Assembly (NCBI RefSeq): GCF_004331645.1
Contig: NZ_SJSK01000002.1
Span: forward strand, 1-64,000
Length of the DNA: 64,000 nucleotides
DNA from: Pedobacter frigiditerrae
GTDB taxonomy: Bacteria; Bacteroidota; Bacteroidia; Sphingobacteriales; Sphingobacteriaceae
Reading direction: 5' to 3'
Shown here piece after piece: positions 22,755 through 32,691 of the stretch. Under the pieces are notes generated by a model. It was not told the DNA's origin. It saw nothing but the letters and a program-made list of their open reading frames with translations, and did no database searches. A program made the translations under genes and the position numbers. Position 1 is the stretch's first letter. The number at the start of each line of letters is the position of its first letter.

Positions 22755-25460
22755 TTACTTTAATAGTGAATATTCGATATGATAAGTCCCCGAACCCACG
22801 CTTAAGGTCTTTTCGCCAGTATTAAGCCCCATTATTTTGATGTAATTCAACTTTTCTATCTCTTGTCCATTATCGGTAACCTTGGCATTTGCCGATGAAG
22901 GTAAAATAATATTTGCCGAAGTATTTGTTGGAATAATTACATCTAAAGTAAATTTATTATCGGCTAATTTCCAAGCAGACATCACCTCTCCATAAAGTGT
23001 TTCTAGTTTAGCCGAAGCGTTTGTGAAATTGCCACCAGGCTTAGGGGCAATAGTTATTTTTTTATAACCAGGTTCGGCTGAATTGTAATTGATACCTGCA
23101 ACAGTTTTGTACATCCAATCGCCTATGGCTCCATAAGCATAGTGATTAAACGAATTCATTGAAATGGCTTGGAAACTCCCATCTGTCTTAATACCATCCC
23201 ATCTTTCCCAAATTGTTGTTGCGCCCATTTTTACAGGATATAACCATGATGGATAAGTTTCTTGTAAAAGCAATTTATAGGCTACATCTGTATAACCAAA
23301 ACGACTTAATACATGGCATAAATAAGGTGTACCCAAAAAGCCTGTAGTTAAGTGATTGTTATATTGTTTAATGTTTTCTACTAATCGGCCAGCTGCTTGT
23401 GCCCTCATATTCTCTGGTAACATGTCAAAGTTTAGGGCCAGCACATAAGCTGTTTGGGAATTTGAAGTTAATTTACCTGATGGCGTAACATATTCTTTCA
23501 TGAATGCAGCTTTAATGATAGCAAGCAAGGCTTCATAATTAGCTACATCTTCGTCATTCTGTAAAACTTTAGCGGCATTAATTACATTTTGAGTTGATGC
23601 TGCATAAAATATCTGAGCGATCAAATATTTTTCAGTCAAGGCAGATTTCCCATCTTTATCATCATTTACGCTGTAAAAAAGCCAATCGCCGTAATGTGGT
23701 CCAGAATTCCATAGGTTATCTTTACTAATACTCTTCACATAATCAACAAAGGCTTTCATGCTCGAGTATTGTCTGGCTAGCAAATCTTTATCGCCGTATG
23801 CTAAATAGTAATTCCAAGGAATAATGGTAGAAACGTCTGCCCAACCTGCAGAACCAGCATTTACTGGTTTTCTTACATCGGGTATTACAACAGGAATGTT
23901 TCCATTTGCATGCTGGTCTACTTTTAAGTCTGCCAACCATTTAGAGAAAAAGCCTGATACATCCATGTTAAATGCCGCAGTGCTGAAGAAAACTTGCGCA
24001 TCACCAGTCCAGCCTAAACGCTCATCACGTTGTGGACAATCCGTTGGCACATCTAAGAAATTACCTCTTTGCCCCCATTGTATGTTATGTTGCAACTGGT
24101 TAACTAAAGTATTTGAAGAGGTAAATTCTCCAGTTGGTTTCATGTCAGAATAAATGGCAATGGCCGATAAATTACTCTTATCTAAGGTGCCTTTATAACC
24201 AGTTATCTTTACATACCTAAATCCTTGAAAAGTAAAATGAGGTTCTAAAACATCATCCTTTCCTGTTAAGATGTATTTATTCTCTTGTTTCGCATTGCGA
24301 AGATTTTCAATGTAAAAATTACCTGCTTTATCTAACACTTCAGCATGATTTAAGGTAATGGTATCTCCGTTATTGCCTTTTAACGAGAGTTTAACCCAGC
24401 CCACCAAGTTTTGTCCAAAATCTATAACTGTCTCTCCCTTTGGAGTTTTGATGATATTTAAGGGAACAAAAGTCTCGTGCTTAACAACAGCAGGCCCTAA
24501 GGGTACAACTAAGTTTCCTTTATCGTAATCAACTGCTTTTACCAATTTCCAATCCGCAGCATTTAGATTGATTGTTGAAGGTATTAATCTGGCATCAAAA
24601 GTTTCGCCATTATAGATGTCTGATTTTTTGATAGCCCCCTCCATTGATGACTTCCAAGTTCCATCTGAATTAACCACTATTTTAGAGCCGTTTGTCAAAC
24701 TGATTTCTAATTGATATAAAAGGGCAACTTCTTTTCCGTAGAGGTTCCTCTTATTGTTAAATTCTAAATTGCCTCTATACCATCCATCACCTAGGGTAAC
24801 CAACGTAGCATTTGTTCCTTTTTTTAAGAGCGAGCTTACATCATAGGTTTGATATTGTAAACGTTTATTGTAGCTGGTCCACCCCGGTGTAAATAGTTCA
24901 TTACCTACTCTTTTACCATTTAGCGTAGCTTCATATAAACCGTGAGCAGTAATATATAAACGAGCTGATTTAATTTCACCATTTAAATCAAATTGTTTGG
25001 CAAACATAGGTGCCGAACCTACTTTTCCATCTGTTGGAATAGCTGTTTCTATCCAACTGGCGGTCCAGTCTGTTTTATTAAGCATGCTAATTTCAAAGAA
25101 ATTTACCTCGCTCCAAGCGGAAGTATTTTTATAATTATCAGTAACTCGAACTTGCCAATAATAACGTGTTTTTGCTTTTAAAGTGGCCCCAGCGTAATGA
25201 ACATTTACAGATTGGTCACTTTCTACCTTATTCTGCCAAACTACCGCTTTGTCGCCAGTATAAACTTTGACTTCGTAACTCTTTTGTACGGTCTGTTTAG
25301 TAGCTGATTTTAATTTCCAACTAAATCTTATTAATGTGGTATCAATACCTATTGGATTGATTTTATAATTAATTTTTAAATCTGCTACACTAATTTTTTG
25401 TGCAAGCGCAAGATTGGATATCAATGCCGCTATAAAAAGGAGGATGATTTTTTTACCCAT
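22755..25460 (-). CDS. alpha-L-rhamnosidase, GH78
   Basis: A 901-residue secreted enzyme with signal peptide MGKKIILLFIAALISNLALA. The order is N-terminal fibronectin-like region (about 25-135), rhamnosidase N domain (about 160-330), a beta domain (about 340-440), the (alpha/alpha)6 catalytic barrel (about 450-780) and a C-terminal beta domain. The catalytic region holds CPQRDERLGWTGDAQVF, containing the general acid region, and WERWDGIKTDGSF. It removes terminal alpha-L-rhamnose from pectin or glycans. It feeds the RhaT and Rha enzymes encoded downstream. Confidence 0.93.
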   Translation of the reverse strand: MGKKIILLFIAALISNLALAQKISVADLKINYKINPIGIDTTLIRFSWKLKSATKQTVQKSYEVKVYTGDKAVVWQNKVESDQSVNVHYAGATLKAKTRYYWQVRVTDNYKNTSAWSEVNFFEISMLNKTDWTASWIETAIPTDGKVGSAPMFAKQFDLNGEIKSARLYITAHGLYEATLNGKRVGNELFTPGWTSYNKRLQYQTYDVSSLLKKGTNATLVTLGDGWYRGNLEFNNKRNLYGKEVALLYQLEISLTNGSKIVVNSDGTWKSSMEGAIKKSDIYNGETFDARLIPSTINLNAADWKLVKAVDYDKGNLVVPLGPAVVKHETFVPLNIIKTPKGETVIDFGQNLVGWVKLSLKGNNGDTITLNHAEVLDKAGNFYIENLRNAKQENKYILTGKDDVLEPHFTFQGFRYVKITGYKGTLDKSNLSAIAIYSDMKPTGEFTSSNTLVNQLQHNIQWGQRGNFLDVPTDCPQRDERLGWTGDAQVFFSTAAFNMDVSGFFSKWLADLKVDQHANGNIPVVIPDVRKPVNAGSAGWADVSTIIPWNYYLAYGDKDLLARQYSSMKAFVDYVKSISKDNLWNSGPHYGDWLFYSVNDDKDGKSALTEKYLIAQIFYAASTQNVINAAKVLQNDEDVANYEALLAIIKAAFMKEYVTPSGKLTSNSQTAYVLALNFDMLPENMRAQAAGRLVENIKQYNNHLTTGFLGTPYLCHVLSRFGYTDVAYKLLLQETYPSWLYPVKMGATTIWERWDGIKTDGSFQAISMNSFNHYAYGAIGDWMYKTVAGINYNSAEPGYKKITIAPKPGGNFTNASAKLETLYGEVMSAWKLADNKFTLDVIIPTNTSANIILPSSANAKVTDNGQEIEKLNYIKIMGLNTGEKTLSVGSGTYHIEYSLLK

Positions 25461-25506
25461 GAGAATTTAATAATTGGTTAACTAAAATAACATTAATCTA
25501 ATAAAA

Positions 25507-28500
25507 TCAACTAGTTATCTTTAATGATACTGGCCCTAGCAATCCAGAAGCGAGTAATTTATCGGTCTTCTTAAATACGATATTAGTATTGGTTAATCTT
25601 TTTTCAACTGGCAAGGCTACATCTCCAATTAAACGATTAGGCCATTGGTTAATCACTTCTATTTCTAACAAATTAGCCGTTGGTTTAACCTCGTTAGTAA
25701 TCTCAAGCATCCAAGGTGTTGTCCAAACGGTGCCTAAATCTTTACCATTTAATTTAACCGCAGCAATGTCTTTAACTGTACCTAAATCTATAAATAGCTT
25801 TTGTCCTTTTTGAATAGGTTTAATTAAATCGAATGTTTTAGTGTACAAAGCTTTACCAGAATAATACTTGATGCGTTCATCGGCGCTTAAGCTCCAATCT
25901 TGCAGCGTATCAAATGTCACTTTTTCTGGCCCACCCCACTTGGTATCGAAATTAACTTGCCAAGCTCCGTTAAGCTCCTGCAAGGCTGATAAACTTGATT
26001 TGTTTTGAAACAATAAGCCATCGCCTGTTTTTGCCAAAGCCGATGCATCTTTTGGAAACACTACAAAAACAGATTGAAAGGCATCAAAATCCAAGAATAA
26101 GGAAACCCCATCATTATGGCTTTCATATTTTGGAGCTTTCATGATGGCACCAGATACAGCATCCCACAGTTGTGGCTTACGACCTTTAATTCTAAAAGTA
26201 ACCTCTGTTTTAGCATTGTTGTTATGCCTATTGGTTAAGAAATATACCTCTGCATCTTTTGTAGTGCGATGAATGAAATCTATAAAATTTGAACTACCTG
26301 TAAATCTGAAATCTGGCGTTACACCATCCTTCAATAAGATGTTCCTTGTAGCAACTCCAGTGAAAACCCTTCCACTTCCATAATGATTTACTCTATTCTT
26401 GTCGTCTATTTTACCCCAGAGCTCATTAGCAATTTGTCTAATTTCTTGGTCGCACAGTGGATAGTTTCTCAAACCAGTATCCATGATTGGCTTAATGCCC
26501 GAAATAGTAGCTCCGCCCCTTACCAGTTCTTTTAACTTTTTTAGAACTGCCAAAGGCATTCTTTTAGTGTCTGGTAAAACTAAAATGCGATAAGACATTC
26601 CATCAGGTAAAATCAGGCGACCGTTTTTAACGCTTAATCTAGTTAAAAGCACTTCTTCATTACAAACATCATAATCATACCCACTGCCTAAATCTGGGTT
26701 GATTTTTTTTACATCAACCAAGTTTGGCGCCCAATCTCCATTATAATAAAGTACATCAGCCACAAATTTGCCTGAGCGCAATAAATATTGGCAACGAGCA
26801 ACATATTTAAAAAAGGCACCCGATTTTTCCCACCAAGTTACGTTTGGATTAAAATGTGTTCCTGCTCCATATTCATAGCCAGGTTTACCATCACTAGGTT
26901 TTGACGCTGTTGAGGTATGTAAGGCAATTCTATTAATTCCTTCACAAAAAGCCCTGTCTAATGCTTGTTTTAATGTTCCGGGTGCATCTAGCCAATGCCT
27001 ATAACTTGTAAAAGCTTCTGCAGATGCAGTTGCCTTACCATAAATATGTGAAGCAGTTGCCACCATTTTAGTGGTTAAATTCTGTCCGTCGGCACCACCA
27101 ACAATTCTGGTTGCACCAAAAGAAAGGTCTTCGCTTAGTCCGCCTTCTTTATCATGGTTAATACCTAACCAAAACTCTCCCATCGGGAAATCACTTCTAC
27201 CTAAGTTTTTTAACCCATCTATACTTACAGTTGAAGAACGGCTTGGTCCGGCAGATTCATTTTGCATTAAAATTCCTTGCTCATGGCATAAATCTGCAAA
27301 ACGTTTATAATGTTCATCTGCCATACAATCGGCTAATGTTTTTCTATAGTCGTGTAAAAAACGGTCAGAGACTTCGGCACTGCCAATGTTATAACCTAAT
27401 AAAGCTGGCATATATGGAACTGGGTCGTAACCTCTATATTTCTTAAAAAAGGCTACAATATTCGCTGTCCAATTTGGGAAACCATCTTCAAAACTATCAT
27501 CGCAAAAATATTTTGGTTTTGCACCAACCTTTGCTGCTTCTTCAATAAATACCTTTCCTAAATTCTCAAACTGTATCTCAACCGATTTATGATCAAACCA
27601 ATCAATAGACAAACCATCGCCTTCTGGCTGGGCAACCATCACTTTAGAACCCGTCATCCTATGTCCAGTTCTAACAATTACCCATTTTCCTGGGGGAACA
27701 TCCCAATTTAAGGTTCCATCTTTTGAAAATTGAGTAGTCAAATCAATTACTTGCGAAACAGGAATAGGCTTGTCCGCTGGATGATTTTGCCAAGGATATA
27801 AGCTGGGTCCGATTGAATCTGATGCCCTCGACCAGCTTGTAGCGTCGCGATGGTTATTTTTCGCAGGCAATACAAAAGAACGCTCACCTGTAATATGATT
27901 GTTTATTTCGTCTGTTACTGGAAAAGCAACAACAGCCGTATCTCTATAATCGAGTTTCTCTAAAGGCAAATCGATGTAATCTTTATAGCCCGGTGGATTA
28001 AAAACGTTGTTATACCGATCTCTAGGATTTGGCAATGGCAATTGAGCTGAAAATTTTTGTGGACCAGTAACCGTTAATTGCGATTGCAAATACCATCTGC
28101 AAGAATTTTCTGGTTTAATCCAAGGCCCACCCATAGACCAGCCAGAACATAAATTTATACCTACATCTATCCCTACTCGTTTTGCTTCTTGCATGGCAAA
28201 TCGATATAATTCTTTCCATTCTTCGCCTAAGAAAGGTACACCCGCTGGATAAGGGACACCGCTTAATCCACCAGCCGAGTTAATCATCACCACTTCAGAA
28301 ATTCCCTTTTCCCTAAACTCAGTTAAATCTCTGGTAATTCCTTCTTTATCTACCCTGGCATTAAACCACCACCAATAACAGGCAGACTTTGCCGCTTGTG
28401 GAGGGCTTAAAAAACCTTTCTCTAAACCAGAGATTACTGGATTCTTTTGTTTTGGCTCAATAAACAACTCAGCTTTGCTTTCTAAATTTAGCAGCGGAAT

Positions 28501-28554
28501 GCTTGCTGCAGCCACTGAACCTATTTTGATGAATTTTCTTCTAGAGGTTTTCAT
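25507..28554 (-). CDS. GH106-like alpha-L-rhamnosidase
   Basis: A 1015-residue secreted protein. The N-terminus MKTSRRKFIKIGSVAAASIP has the twin-arginine pattern RRKFIK, so Tat export is likely. SACYWWWFNARVDKEGITRD followed by GISEVVMINSAGG (about 57-95), the barrel region AKVGAKPKYFCDDSFEDG, ASAEAFTSYRHWLDAPGTL, and a C-terminal beta-sandwich with LFIDLGTVKDIAAVKLNGK and DLGTVWTTPW match the GH106 family. It is placed directly before the GH78 gene (46 bp), so the two should be co-produced and attack different rhamnosyl linkages. The exact linkage cannot be read from sequence. Confidence 0.85.
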   Translation of the reverse strand: MKTSRRKFIKIGSVAAASIPLLNLESKAELFIEPKQKNPVISGLEKGFLSPPQAAKSACYWWWFNARVDKEGITRDLTEFREKGISEVVMINSAGGLSGVPYPAGVPFLGEEWKELYRFAMQEAKRVGIDVGINLCSGWSMGGPWIKPENSCRWYLQSQLTVTGPQKFSAQLPLPNPRDRYNNVFNPPGYKDYIDLPLEKLDYRDTAVVAFPVTDEINNHITGERSFVLPAKNNHRDATSWSRASDSIGPSLYPWQNHPADKPIPVSQVIDLTTQFSKDGTLNWDVPPGKWVIVRTGHRMTGSKVMVAQPEGDGLSIDWFDHKSVEIQFENLGKVFIEEAAKVGAKPKYFCDDSFEDGFPNWTANIVAFFKKYRGYDPVPYMPALLGYNIGSAEVSDRFLHDYRKTLADCMADEHYKRFADLCHEQGILMQNESAGPSRSSTVSIDGLKNLGRSDFPMGEFWLGINHDKEGGLSEDLSFGATRIVGGADGQNLTTKMVATASHIYGKATASAEAFTSYRHWLDAPGTLKQALDRAFCEGINRIALHTSTASKPSDGKPGYEYGAGTHFNPNVTWWEKSGAFFKYVARCQYLLRSGKFVADVLYYNGDWAPNLVDVKKINPDLGSGYDYDVCNEEVLLTRLSVKNGRLILPDGMSYRILVLPDTKRMPLAVLKKLKELVRGGATISGIKPIMDTGLRNYPLCDQEIRQIANELWGKIDDKNRVNHYGSGRVFTGVATRNILLKDGVTPDFRFTGSSNFIDFIHRTTKDAEVYFLTNRHNNNAKTEVTFRIKGRKPQLWDAVSGAIMKAPKYESHNDGVSLFLDFDAFQSVFVVFPKDASALAKTGDGLLFQNKSSLSALQELNGAWQVNFDTKWGGPEKVTFDTLQDWSLSADERIKYYSGKALYTKTFDLIKPIQKGQKLFIDLGTVKDIAAVKLNGKDLGTVWTTPWMLEITNEVKPTANLLEIEVINQWPNRLIGDVALPVEKRLTNTNIVFKKTDKLLASGLLGPVSLKITS

Positions 28555-28564
28555 TTATATTATT

Positions 28565-29986
28565 TTAACAGATTTTTACAGCTTCAATCCCTAAAAGATG
28601 AGCCAACTTTATTAATTTAGTACTGATGTGACCAACGCCTACCGCACAATGATGTGCAGGGCCCTGATTGTTCCAATCCTCTACAAAAGCCCTCGCACCA
28701 ATAGAAAATTTATACCTACTATTTGTGTTTCCAATTTCTAAAATGGGGCCAGCAACAGATGCTCCTTCAGCAATTAAAAAGAATAATTTTCCTTTATCTT
28801 CCACTACAGAAAGTAGAGTTACAGGACCGTGTTTAACAGACATTTCTACAGACAAGCCACTACCAACTTTACCGTGGTAAACTTGTAAGGGTTTCACCTT
28901 AATTTTTCCTTCTGCTATTGCCAAATGCCCAGGACCGTCATGTCCCATTAAAACAATGTCATCTTCAAAATCTAGCGCATAATATTCTGTAAAGGAACCG
29001 CCAACACCAAAACTGTCCATTATTTTCATGGCTTGCGCATTTTTTACCTCATACTCTCCCGCTACTGGAATGCCTTTTGCAGTTAATAAAGAATTGCCCA
29101 AAATGATAGAGCTCATTGTATCAGCATTTACATTGCCAGTACCTTTATGGTAATAAGCCATTGAGCCTAAACCATATCGCGTTACTAGTTTGTCTAATGC
29201 AACGGCAGTTCTTGCCGCTCTATCTAATTCAAATGGGATGCAAGATTCATCGATTTCAAAAACCGAAGCGAATTCAGCTAGTTTATTGTCAATCTCAGTT
29301 TCAGAAACTTCATCACGCAAAGCGGAAAGTTCATCAGGTTCTATAATTTCTATATGGTTTCCAAAAATGGCACATTGAAGTGTTACATCAGTATAAATGT
29401 CTAACATGCCACTATAGTAATTACCCATTAAACCCAAGGTATTGTGGCTCATGCTATTTGCAACTTTACTTGCTTCTACCCATTCTCCAATTTCTGTCCA
29501 TATTTTTTCGTCTTCTAAAACACCCGTTACTTGTTGAAACTGAATTCCAGAACGTTTAAAAACATTGGCAATTTCTGGAACAGGGCAAGCTGAGCAAAAG
29601 GCCAACCACTCGCCAGTCATTTTGGTTCTGTCGTTTTGCTGATTGAAATTCTTATAATCTATTGCTTTTTGGGGAGCAAGATTTAAAATAATAACAGGAA
29701 CTTTTGCTCTTCTTACCACAGGCAACACAGTTGATGAAAGTGCATAGGTTGTTACATAAAGGAATATCACATCAACGTCGCCTTTTCTAAAATCATGGCC
29801 AGCATTAAATGCTTTCTCTGCATTATCTACTAAACCTAAGTTTAAAACTTCAGCACCAAAACTGCCCAAACGTTTTTCTACGTCATTTACATAGCCATTT
29901 AACCGGGCTTCTAACCCTTCAAATTGTGGCCAATAAGTATCTAACCCTATGCCGAATAACCCTATTTTTAAATTATGTTTAGTCAT
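28565..29986 (-). CDS. L-arabinose/L-fucose isomerase family protein
   Basis: A 473-residue protein of the arabinose/fucose isomerase fold (COG2160-like). Its N-terminal half has LFGIGLDTYWPQFEGLEARL and VDVIFLYVTTYALSSTVLPV. Possible metal ligands are the glutamates in AGEYEVKNA and SFTEYYALDFEDD and the histidines in VLMGHDGPGH and HHCAVGVGH, as in AraA-type enzymes. The substrate is uncertain. It is 10 bp upstream of GH106, so a sugar released together with rhamnose (arabinose, fucose or a related deoxy-sugar) is plausible. It is a second isomerase next to a complete RhaI, which is notable. Confidence 0.8.
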   Translation of the reverse strand: MTKHNLKIGLFGIGLDTYWPQFEGLEARLNGYVNDVEKRLGSFGAEVLNLGLVDNAEKAFNAGHDFRKGDVDVIFLYVTTYALSSTVLPVVRRAKVPVIILNLAPQKAIDYKNFNQQNDRTKMTGEWLAFCSACPVPEIANVFKRSGIQFQQVTGVLEDEKIWTEIGEWVEASKVANSMSHNTLGLMGNYYSGMLDIYTDVTLQCAIFGNHIEIIEPDELSALRDEVSETEIDNKLAEFASVFEIDESCIPFELDRAARTAVALDKLVTRYGLGSMAYYHKGTGNVNADTMSSIILGNSLLTAKGIPVAGEYEVKNAQAMKIMDSFGVGGSFTEYYALDFEDDIVLMGHDGPGHLAIAEGKIKVKPLQVYHGKVGSGLSVEMSVKHGPVTLLSVVEDKGKLFFLIAEGASVAGPILEIGNTNSRYKFSIGARAFVEDWNNQGPAHHCAVGVGHISTKLIKLAHLLGIEAVKIC

Positions 29987-30889
29987 TTATCTTGTTGCTT
30001 TTGGTAAAATTTCTTTTCTGTAGTTTGATGGGGATTTGAACATCTTATTCTTAAAAATTCTTGAGAAATAATACTCAGATACAAAGCCGTTTTGATAAGC
30101 AATTTCTGATATACTTAAATCTGTTTCACTTAACATTCTGCAAGCCTTTTGTATTTTTAAATTGAGTTGATATTGCCCTGGAGATTGTCCGGTAATTTCT
30201 TTAAAGGCCTTGCGAAACCAAGCATAACTTACATTGTGGTTAGCCGCTAACTCTTCAGGAGAAATATCACTGTTTAAATTCTCGTGGATACTGTATTTAA
30301 TGTTATTTATTAATTGTGTTTTACGGTTGTTAGACTGGTTTTTTAGCAAAGCCGATGCATAAACTAACCCTAAAAGCTGGATAGTTAAACAAGCTGCCAA
30401 TTGATTACTACCCAAACCACCAAACTTAATGGTATCTATCAGTTGGATAAAGATGTTGATGAACTCTGCATTAAATCCCATCTGCAGCAATGGCTTTTCG
30501 GGGTTAAAGCAAGCTTGGTTCATTAAGTGGTTAGCATAATGTCCTTCAAAACCCACCCAATATTCTGTCCAACCACTGTCTAAATCTGGTTTAAACCTAT
30601 GCCAAGTTCCGGGATAAAGGAAAAATAAGGTGCCTGGTTGCACTTCAACTTGTCCAATACCTTTTGCTTCAAATATGCCTTTGCCAGCGGCGATATAAAC
30701 CAACTGATATTCTTTTAAAACCCTCCCCTTATTCCATTCAAAAAAGTAATCTTCTGGATGTTGCGCATCTGGATAAGATTTACCTGCCGGATGAATATAA
30801 TGACCAACATCAAGCACTTTAATTCCCCAATCGGGTTGTGGCTCAACAGACTGAACATCAGCTTTTATATACTTTCTAAAAGTTTCCAT
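29987..30889 (-). CDS. AraC-family transcriptional regulator
   Basis: A 300-residue regulator with an N-terminal cupin sensor region (about 40-130, VQPGTLFFLYPGTWHRFKPD). A C-terminal pair of AraC helix-turn-helices follows (about 205-295, ISPEELAANHNVSYAWFRKA and ISEIAYQNGFVSEYYFSRIF). It is the first gene of the minus-strand cluster, ending immediately at the start codon of the isomerase gene with no gap. It probably activates the cluster in response to a sugar. The 148-bp gap upstream to 31038 is AT-rich and should hold the main promoter. Confidence 0.9.
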   Translation of the reverse strand: METFRKYIKADVQSVEPQPDWGIKVLDVGHYIHPAGKSYPDAQHPEDYFFEWNKGRVLKEYQLVYIAAGKGIFEAKGIGQVEVQPGTLFFLYPGTWHRFKPDLDSGWTEYWVGFEGHYANHLMNQACFNPEKPLLQMGFNAEFINIFIQLIDTIKFGGLGSNQLAACLTIQLLGLVYASALLKNQSNNRKTQLINNIKYSIHENLNSDISPEELAANHNVSYAWFRKAFKEITGQSPGQYQLNLKIQKACRMLSETDLSISEIAYQNGFVSEYYFSRIFKNKMFKSPSNYRKEILPKATR

Positions 30890-31037
30890 ATTTGGTTATA
30901 ATGATAAGTAAATCTATTAAACACCATTGATATCTTTAGTCTTATATGCTAAATATTAGCAAAAAGTGCATTCAAAATAACATAATGTACTTATTAGTAA
31001 ATTAATTCCTTTTAAATTAATAAATCATTTATTTTAG

Positions 31038-31358
31038 ATGATGATTTACGCTAATAAAAAAGTAAGCCTAAAAGGAAATTTAGCCCAACAGACCGCACAA
31101 ATTATTGCTAACGTTACTGCGTTAGAAAGTAAAAATGTAATTAGGCTAGAAAGTGATACTGTTTTTCTATATCCTCAGATATGGAAAGATAAAATTGCAG
31201 CCATCAATTGGATCAATTGTTTACATCATTACTATTTTCTCAAAAAGCAGCTTAAAGGTTCGGCCCCCCTATATTTCAAAAACATAGAAACTGAAGAACT
31301 CATTGGCTCTATGATAAATAAAAAACCTAAAGTTTTAATCTTTAATTCATTATCGTAA
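31038..31358 (+). CDS. hypothetical protein, possibly HPr-like
   Basis: A 106-residue protein with start ATG ATG at 31038. The pattern KVSLKGNLAQQTAQIIANVTALESKNVIRLESDTVFL has the spacing of an HPr fold (strand, HxRPA region, helix), but the active histidine is replaced by Gln/Gln. The C-terminal half (WKDKIAAINWINCLHHYYFL) is helical. I cannot place it firmly. It is divergent from the AraC gene and 26 bp before the DUF1624-like gene. Confidence 0.45.
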   Translation: MMIYANKKVSLKGNLAQQTAQIIANVTALESKNVIRLESDTVFLYPQIWKDKIAAINWINCLHHYYFLKKQLKGSAPLYFKNIETEELIGSMINKKPKVLIFNSLS

Positions 31359-31384
31359 TTTTAAGTAAATAAATCGCTCCCTTT

Positions 31385-32563
31385 ATGACAAATGAAAAAA
31401 AACGCATCCTATCTATTGATATTTTAAGAGGATTGGTAATGGTGATCATGGCCTTAGACCACACTCGTGATTTTTTTCATGCCAGTGGGATGAGCGATCC
31501 AATGAATCCAGAAGGAACCACCATACCATTATTTTTCACTAGGCTGATTACTCATTATTGCGCACCAACTTTTGTATTCCTTTCAGGCATTTCGGCTTAT
31601 CTTTCTTCTCAAAATAAAGACCCAAAACAAGCAAGCTTATTTTTAATTAAAAGGGGCTTTTGGTTGTTATTTGTTGAAATTGCCATTATCACCCTTGGTT
31701 TAACCTTTAACCCTTTTTATAACTTCATTATCCTGCAAGTAATATGGTCTATAGGTTGGAGTATGATTTTACTAGGTATTTTAAGTAGAATCTCTTACCG
31801 GTTGGTAGCTGTTGTTGGATTGATTTTGTTTTTTGGTCATAATATTTTGAATTACATCACAATTGATAACAAAACCTTTATAGGTGGCTTAATTGAATTT
31901 ACATTGACAACCCGAGCTCGGTTTATCCCTATAGGAGATCAGCACGTAATAGGCGTGTTGTACACCATTTTACCTTGGACAGGTATAATGTTTGTAGGTT
32001 TTGCAATTGGAAAATGGTATAGCGCTGCTTTTGATGAAGTTAAAAGAAAACGTTATTTATTCTATTCTGGCTTAGGGCTTTTTGTTTCGTTTCTTGTATT
32101 GAGATATTTTAGTTTATATGGTAATCCAGAACCCAGAAAAGAATATGGAGATGCTTTAAAGAACTTTTTCGACTTCTTAAACGTAAGCAAATACCCACCA
32201 TCTTTACAATATCTTGGAATAACTTTAGGGCCTGCGTTAATGTTATTGTCAGGCATTGAAAATGTAAAAAACAGATTTGCTAGGATCATGATGGTTTATG
32301 GCAAAGTTCCCTTCTTTTATTATGTGTTACATTTTTATGTTATTCACACAATAGTGGTAATTTGCTTCTATGCAAGTGGTTACGGAGCCAAGGATATTGT
32401 AGACCCTAACATTCCATTTTTATTCCGCCCAGCTACTTTTGGATACATTTTACCAATCGTATATTTAATTTGGTTGGGCATTGTAGCTATATTATATAGT
32501 CCTTGTGTTTGGTTTCAAAAATATAAATCGACACATACACAATGGTGGCTTAACTATCTATAA
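31385..32563 (+). CDS. DUF1624 / heparan-glucosaminide N-acetyltransferase-like membrane protein
   Basis: A 392-residue protein with about ten membrane segments. The N-terminus RILSIDILRGLVMVIMALDH with TRDFF, followed by THYCAPTFVFLSGISAYLSS, is the signature of the DUF1624/HGSNAT-like membrane acyltransferase family. The histidine in ALDH is the likely catalytic residue by family knowledge. The acyl acceptor is unknown. It may modify a periplasmic glycan. It forms a unit with the preceding small ORF. Confidence 0.8.
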   Translation: MTNEKKRILSIDILRGLVMVIMALDHTRDFFHASGMSDPMNPEGTTIPLFFTRLITHYCAPTFVFLSGISAYLSSQNKDPKQASLFLIKRGFWLLFVEIAIITLGLTFNPFYNFIILQVIWSIGWSMILLGILSRISYRLVAVVGLILFFGHNILNYITIDNKTFIGGLIEFTLTTRARFIPIGDQHVIGVLYTILPWTGIMFVGFAIGKWYSAAFDEVKRKRYLFYSGLGLFVSFLVLRYFSLYGNPEPRKEYGDALKNFFDFLNVSKYPPSLQYLGITLGPALMLLSGIENVKNRFARIMMVYGKVPFFYYVLHFYVIHTIVVICFYASGYGAKDIVDPNIPFLFRPATFGYILPIVYLIWLGIVAILYSPCVWFQKYKSTHTQWWLNYL

Positions 32564-32691
32564 AAACTTTAATCAACATTATTCAGGTTTGTGGATAATT
32601 AAGGATAGAAGTTATTACACAATTATTACGGCTAGAGTAACTTTTTCGTGGTATTTTTCTTTTCTTTGGTAAATTCAAAAATCCAGCGCAT

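Noticed and set aside
31038..31358. HPr phosphocarrier
   Set aside because: The spacing is suggestive but the active-site histidine is absent and no PTS genes are nearby, so it is kept as hypothetical.
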